DNA of 10,120 bases from Candidatus Rokuibacteriota bacterium (GTDB lineage Bacteria > Methylomirabilota > Methylomirabilia > Rokubacteriales > CSP1-6), in NCBI GenBank assembly GCA_003220195.1, contig QHRT01000382.1, forward strand, positions 1-10,120, given 5' to 3'. Within the stretch, counting starts at the first letter, position 1; every line of letters begins with the position of its first letter. The position numbers and the translations under genes were made by a program. The notes under the pieces are model-generated. The model was not told where the DNA came from and made no database searches. It worked only from the letters and a program-made list of their open reading frames with translations. This document shows positions 6,567-10,120 of this stretch, piece after piece.

Positions 6567-8595
6567 GCGCGAGCTGCTCCGCGAGTCCGACCGGCTCGAT
6601 CCACGGCGCGCCGACGACCTCGAACGGGGTTGCGGTGCCTCGGCCCACCGAGAGATTCGTCGCTTCGAGAAGACCGATCCCCGAATAGAGCAACGCCTCC
6701 GTCAGGGAGCGGATGTTGGGCGACGGATTCACCCACGGCAAGCCGGTCTGGTCGTACCAGAGACTGCGATCCCACCCGCTCATCGCGATCACGGTCAGTG
6801 ACACCGGAATCCGGCGCTCGGCGGCGGCGAGACGACCGAACTCGCCGATCGTCAGTCCGGTGCGGACGGGGATCGGATGCACGCCCGTGAACGATTCGAG
6901 GTCCGCATCGAGCAACGGCCCTTCCACGACCCGGCCGCCGATGGGATTCGGCCGATCCAGCACGAAGACGGGGATCCCGCGGCGCCCGGCTTCCTCCATC
7001 GCGTAGACGAGCGTGCTCAGGTACGTGTAGTAGCGCGTGCCGACGTCCTGGATGTCGAAGACGAGCGCGGTGACGTCGCGCAGCATCGCGGAGTCCGGTC
7101 GGCGTGACGGGCCATAGAGGCTCCAGATCGGCCGGCCGGTCGCGGGGTCACGCCCGTGCGGAACGTCGGCGTCCACCATGCCGGCAATGCCGTGCTCCGG
7201 CGAGAAGATCGCCTGGAGCCGCACGCCCGGCGCCCCGGCGATCAGGTCGATCGCACGCCGACCGCGGGCGTCGATCCCGGTCTGGTTCGTCACCAGGCCG
7301 ACCGCGTGGCCGCGCAACGGCGCGAAGCCACGCTCGACGAGCACGTCGAGACCCGATTTGACCGTCTCCGTCGCGAGCGATCGCGTCGTCGCTCCATTGT
7401 CGCTTCCGTCCACCGGCTCGGGAACGTCGGCCGCCGGGCCGCTGCTGGCCGCCGTGGTCACCGGCACCGGCCGGAACAGCGCGGCGCCGGCCGCTGCGGT
7501 CACGCGCGTCCTCAGCTCGCGGATGCGAGCGGCGCCGCCACCGCTCGGATGCACGCGATTGGTCAGGAGGATGAGATACGTCCGGCTCGCCGGATCGATC
7601 CAGATCGACGTGCCGGTGAATCCGGTGTGCCCGACGGATCCCGCCGGGAAGAAGGGCGCCATGATCAGCGCGTAACTGGACGTCACGTCCCATCCGAGCG
7701 CGCGCGTGCCGTTGCCTCCCTGATCGCGGGTCCACATGAGCTGGATCGTGTCGCGTCGAAGGACGCGGCGCCCGTCGAGCGCGCCGCCGTTCACCAGCAT
7801 GCGGCAGATCCTGGCGAGATCAGCCGCCGTCGAGAAGATCCCGGCGTGCCCCGCCACGCCGCTCAGCTCGCGGGCGCGCGGATCGTGCACCTCGCCCCGG
7901 AGGATGTGGCCCTGATTCCATTCGGTCGGCGCGATGCGTTCACGAAGCGCCGCGGCCGGACGGAATGCGGTATCGCGGAGACCGAGCGGGCGGAACAGGA
8001 GGCGCTCGAGATAGTCGTCGAGTGAGCGGCCGCTCACCCGCCGCACGACTTCGCCGAGCAGGATGAAGCCGGTGTCGCTGTACTGGAAGCCCGTGCCGGG
8101 CGGGTAGTCCAGCTTCATCTTCGCGATGGCCCGGGCCGCGGCGGGGAATCCGACGGCCATGCTGTGATTGGCCGGAATGGCGGCGAGGCCGGCGCTGTGC
8201 GTCAGCAGCCGACGAATGGTGATTTGCTGGAACGCGTGCGGCTGGAACTCCTTGAGATACCGGCCGAGCGGCGCGTCGAGGTCGACGGCGCCTTTCTCGA
8301 CCAGCGACATGATCGCGACCGCCGTCCCGACCGGCTTGGTGAGGGACGCGATGTCGAAGATCGTGTCCGTCGTCATCGGCTCCGGGCCTGGCACGAGCGC
8401 CCGCCAGCCGAACGCGCGGGAGTAGAGGACGTCGTCGCCGCGACCGACGAGGATCACGGCGCCCGGAACCTCCCCCGAGGTGACCGCGTCGCGCGCCGCC
8501 TCGTCGACCGCCGAGAAGTCCGGAGCCTCGGCGTGGGCGACTGCGGCAAGCACCATGATTCCCAGTGCCGCAATCCAGCCGAGCGTTCGAGTCAC
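6541..8595 (-). CDS. Exported serine hydrolase (beta-lactamase fold) fused to NamZ/DUF1343 domain, frame-broken at its 3' end
   Basis: The protein is 684 residues to the premature stop. Residues 1-22 are a signal peptide (hydrophobic, ending AVAHA). Residues about 26-390 are a class C beta-lactamase/penicillin-binding-type hydrolase with SLTK (Ser84, Lys87), YSD (172-174, Asp in place of the commoner Asn) and HTG (323-325). Residues about 412 onward are a NamZ-type exo-N-acetylmuramidase: VGLVTNQTG, SPEHGIAG, DIQDVGTRYYTY, DRPNPIGG, WVNPSPN, TNLSVGRGT. NamZ removes MurNAc from peptidoglycan ends. In Bacillus subtilis the NamZ gene (ybbC) neighbours ybbE, a serine-hydrolase-family amidase, so the fusion may combine both steps of muropeptide salvage (inferred). 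GTG 8595 gives a normal signal peptide. ATG 8625 and ATG 8637 are alternatives, and none has a clear ribosome binding site. After LAEQLAPSTAPG the frame hits TGA, and the true C-terminus continues in another frame (see next entry). Confidence 0.88.
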   Translation of the reverse strand: MTRTLGWIAALGIMVLAAVAHAEAPDFSAVDEAARDAVTSGEVPGAVILVGRGDDVLYSRAFGWRALVPGPEPMTTDTIFDIASLTKPVGTAVAIMSLVEKGAVDLDAPLGRYLKEFQPHAFQQITIRRLLTHSAGLAAIPANHSMAVGFPAAARAIAKMKLDYPPGTGFQYSDTGFILLGEVVRRVSGRSLDDYLERLLFRPLGLRDTAFRPAAALRERIAPTEWNQGHILRGEVHDPRARELSGVAGHAGIFSTAADLARICRMLVNGGALDGRRVLRRDTIQLMWTRDQGGNGTRALGWDVTSSYALIMAPFFPAGSVGHTGFTGTSIWIDPASRTYLILLTNRVHPSGGGAARIRELRTRVTAAAGAALFRPVPVTTAASSGPAADVPEPVDGSDNGATTRSLATETVKSGLDVLVERGFAPLRGHAVGLVTNQTGIDARGRRAIDLIAGAPGVRLQAIFSPEHGIAGMVDADVPHGRDPATGRPIWSLYGPSRRPDSAMLRDVTALVFDIQDVGTRYYTYLSTLVYAMEEAGRRGIPVFVLDRPNPIGGRVVEGPLLDADLESFTGVHPIPVRTGLTIGEFGRLAAAERRIPVSLTVIAMSGWDRSLWYDQTGLPWVNPSPNIRSLTEALLYSGIGLLEATNLSVGRGTATPFEVVGAPWIEPVGLAEQLAPSTAPGCD

Positions 8596-8635
8596 GCGAT
8601 CGATCTTAGCATCACGCGTTACCATGGACGGCAGC

Positions 8636-9541
8636 ATGATCTCGACGCCGCATCGCGTGTTCGTCACCGGCGCCACCGGATTCGTCGGACTATCGGTGAT
8701 CCACGCGCTGCGGGCGCACGGCGCCGTCGTGCGATGCCTGGTCCGCCACGGTTCGGAGCAGGACCTGCGCGGTCTCGAAGCGATCGAGCGGGTCGAGGGC
8801 GACGTGCGGAACGCGCACGGTCTCGCCGACGCGATCGCCGGGTGCGACGTGGTCATCCACCTGGTGGGGATCATCCGCGAGCACCGCTCGCGCAGCGTCA
8901 CGTTCGAAGCGGTGCATCACCAGGCCACCCTCAACGTGCTCAACGCCGCGGCGACCGTGGGCGTCCGGCGTTTCCTGCACATGAGCGCGCTCGGCACGCG
9001 GCCGGGCGCGCGCTCGCGCTATCACCGGACGAAGTGGGCCGCCGAGGAAAAGGTGCGGGAGAGCCCGCTCGCGTGGACCATCTTTCGGCCCTCCATCATC
9101 TACGGTCGCGGAGACGGGTTCGTCACGATGCTCGCCGGCATGGTCCATCGCGGCGTCGTGCCGCTGATCGGCGACGGGCACCAGCGGGTCCAGCCGATTC
9201 CCGTGGAGCAGGTGGCGGAGGCCTTCGCCAGCGCCATCGACCTGCCGGCCACGGTCAAGCACACGTTCGACGTCGGCGGTCCGGACACGATCACGATGAC
9301 GGCGCTGGTCGATTTGATCCGCGCGGTGACCGGGAAACGACGCGTGCTGAAGATTCACGTCCCGGTGCGCTTCCTGCGCATGGTGGCGCAGCTCTTTCAA
9401 CCTTTCCCATCGTTTCCGATCACGCCGGATCAGCTCCTGATGCTCGAGGCAAACAACACCTGCGACCCTGCGGCCTTCTTCACGACGTTCGGGCTCACGC
9501 CGGTGGCGCTCCGGGCGGGGCTCGCCCGAATGCTGGACTGA
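8636..9541 (+). CDS. NDUFA9-like NAD(P)-binding protein (atypical SDR family)
   Basis: This is an atypical short-chain dehydrogenase/reductase of the complex I NDUFA9-like/NAD-dependent epimerase group, 301 residues. A Rossmann fold opens with VFVTGATGFVG (residues 8-18). It also shows GDVRN, VIHLVGIIRE, FLHMSALG, the Tyr-x3-Lys pair Y129-K133 in YHRTKWAAE, IFRPSIIYGRGDGF, and a C-terminal cap with LLMLEANNTCD. Bacterial members are often annotated as the NDUFA9 subunit family, but a role in respiratory complex I is not established. Nucleotide-sugar or other substrate chemistry remains possible. ATG 8636 follows GGACGG at 4 bases. An in-frame ATG at 8624 would add four residues. The gene is divergent from the serine hydrolase-NamZ gene with only 40 bases between the proposed starts. 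The small unknown gene follows after 16 bases and is probably in the same transcript. Confidence 0.88.
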   Translation: MISTPHRVFVTGATGFVGLSVIHALRAHGAVVRCLVRHGSEQDLRGLEAIERVEGDVRNAHGLADAIAGCDVVIHLVGIIREHRSRSVTFEAVHHQATLNVLNAAATVGVRRFLHMSALGTRPGARSRYHRTKWAAEEKVRESPLAWTIFRPSIIYGRGDGFVTMLAGMVHRGVVPLIGDGHQRVQPIPVEQVAEAFASAIDLPATVKHTFDVGGPDTITMTALVDLIRAVTGKRRVLKIHVPVRFLRMVAQLFQPFPSFPITPDQLLMLEANNTCDPAAFFTTFGLTPVALRAGLARMLD

Positions 9542-9557
9542 TCCGCGACCTCGCGCC

Positions 9558-10010
9558 ATGCCGTTCGTGAACCGGCACCACGGCGGCGATGAGCCGTTCG
9601 ACCTCAGCGCGCGCATCGACGCCGAGTTGCGCTCCCGCATCGAAGACGCGGTGGACTTCGTCTGTCTCGACGCGATGGTGCATGCGCGCGAGGCCACCGG
9701 AGCGCGACCGCCGGCCGCGGACGACCCGCGCGACCGCGAGGAATATCTGGCTCGCGTGGTCGCGTTTCTGGAGCTCTTGCGCGTGGAGCTCGCCGGACAG
9801 CTGACGCCAGAGCAACGCCGCCGCCTCGGCAACGCGCTCTCGACCGACGCGCGCAACGTCGACGCCGCACTCAGGGCGCAGGTCGCCCTCGCAAAAGAGC
9901 TCCCGGACTACTGGCAGCGTTTCGACGCGATCCGGAAGCGACCGGGTGACGCCGCGCCGTCAGGCGGCGAGAGTCGTCGCCTGCTCGACTGGCTCCTGGG
10001 CCGCCGCTGA
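9558..10010 (+). CDS. Uncharacterised 150-residue protein
   Basis: I do not recognise a family. The protein is soluble, strongly charged and rich in Ala, Arg, Leu, Asp and Glu, with predicted long helices (about 17-50, 59-80, 83-105), and ends in RRLLDWLLGRR. No signal peptide, membrane segment, cysteine pair or known catalytic motif is visible. Residues 53-57 (PAADD) and 130-137 look like flexible breaks between helices. ATG 9558 is 16 bases after the NDUFA9-like stop, with no convincing ribosome binding site, so it likely depends on the upstream gene. Its last 51 bases overlap the end of a convergent minus-strand frame. The codon use matches that of the neighbours, which supports a real gene. 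Its function is unknown. Confidence 0.72.
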   Translation: MPFVNRHHGGDEPFDLSARIDAELRSRIEDAVDFVCLDAMVHAREATGARPPAADDPRDREEYLARVVAFLELLRVELAGQLTPEQRRRLGNALSTDARNVDAALRAQVALAKELPDYWQRFDAIRKRPGDAAPSGGESRRLLDWLLGRR

Positions 10011-10118
10011 GCGCCAGCTGGCCAGCGCCCAGAGGTTTTCGAGATCCTCCAGCGTTCGCTGCCAGCGACCGTAGCCGTCCAGCACCGTGCTGCGAAGCTC
10101 CGCCAGGCGCCCCTCGGC
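9960..10118 (-). CDS. 3' end of a convergent gene, partial, unknown product
   Basis: On the minus strand a frame is open from the window edge to TGA at 9962-9960, giving 52 C-terminal residues. The segment LRSTVLDGYGRWQRTLEDLENLWALASWRS is helical with several Trp and looks like real protein, followed by a low-complexity Ala/Glu tail (SAAAQEPVEQATTLAA). The first full codon is at 10118. The other minus-strand frames were not fully checked, so the gene could end elsewhere. I do not recognise the family. The tail overlaps the end of the 150-residue gene by 51 bases. Confidence 0.5.
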   Translation of the reverse strand, partial: AEGRLAELRSTVLDGYGRWQRTLEDLENLWALASWRSAAAQEPVEQATTLAA

Positions 10119-10120
10119 TT

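Noticed and set aside
6541..6580. Programmed ribosomal frameshift to join the two NamZ frames
   Set aside because: No typical slippery heptamer is seen, and a shift would not restore the missing conserved segment, so a deletion or assembly fault explains it better.
6305..6775. Independent minus-strand gene of 156 codons
   Set aside because: Only its last part (from about 6566) resembles protein, and that part is the tail of the NamZ domain. The upstream portion is out of frame with the real domain.
7156..8025. Plus-strand open frames opposite the serine hydrolase-NamZ gene
   Set aside because: The opposite strand carries long, well-conserved domain motifs. These frames are Arg/Ala-rich shadows.
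8165..8901. Extension of the serine hydrolase frame upstream to 8901
   Set aside because: The stretch beyond 8637 is antisense to the NDUFA9-like gene, and a good signal peptide starts at 8595.
1..10120. CRISPR array, tRNA, rRNA, insertion sequence ends or attachment sites
   Set aside because: I saw no regularly spaced repeats, cloverleaf-like sequences, transposase motifs or terminal inverted repeats.

Overview
The window is a dense, high-GC bacterial chromosome segment. No gap between genes exceeds 100 bases, genes often overlap by 4 bases, and GTG (apparently also CTG) starts are common. No tRNA, rRNA, CRISPR array, insertion sequence or phage gene was seen. The UbiD-UbiA-UbiE order, the domain mix and the codon use fit a soil or sediment Gram-negative-type lineage such as Rokubacteria/Methylomirabilota. 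That assignment is a guess from style, not from a marker gene.

Region 1 (1-2835, + strand) is a quinone cassette: a 5'-truncated UbiD-family decarboxylase, a UbiA-family prenyltransferase and a UbiE/MenG-family C-methyltransferase. Each stop codon overlaps the next start. Together they could prenylate, decarboxylate and methylate a quinone ring. No ring hydroxylase is present here, so menaquinone (possibly by the futalosine route) is more likely than ubiquinone.

Region 2 (2911-3744, - strand) is a lone alpha/beta hydrolase. It is transcribed divergently from region 3 (3833-6255, + strand), a pair of envelope carbohydrate genes. The first encodes a membrane-anchored putative glycoside hydrolase with a carboxypeptidase-regulatory-like domain. 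The second encodes an exported polysaccharide deacetylase that starts inside the stop codon of the first. The divergent promoter region is AT-richer and holds an inverted repeat.

Region 4 (6305-8595, - strand) is one long gene that fuses an exported beta-lactamase-fold serine hydrolase to a NamZ-type (DUF1343) exo-N-acetylmuramidase, a layout that suggests muropeptide salvage. The reading frame is broken near its 3' end. About 20-30 conserved codons appear deleted, and the natural C-terminus continues in another frame.

Region 5 (8636-10120) holds an NDUFA9-like NAD(P)-binding protein, an unrecognised 150-residue protein, and the 3' end of a convergent minus-strand gene that overlaps the 150-residue gene tail to tail. 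The most distinctive item is the serine hydrolase-NamZ fusion with its frame-breaking deletion. I do not see a clearly new multi-gene system.
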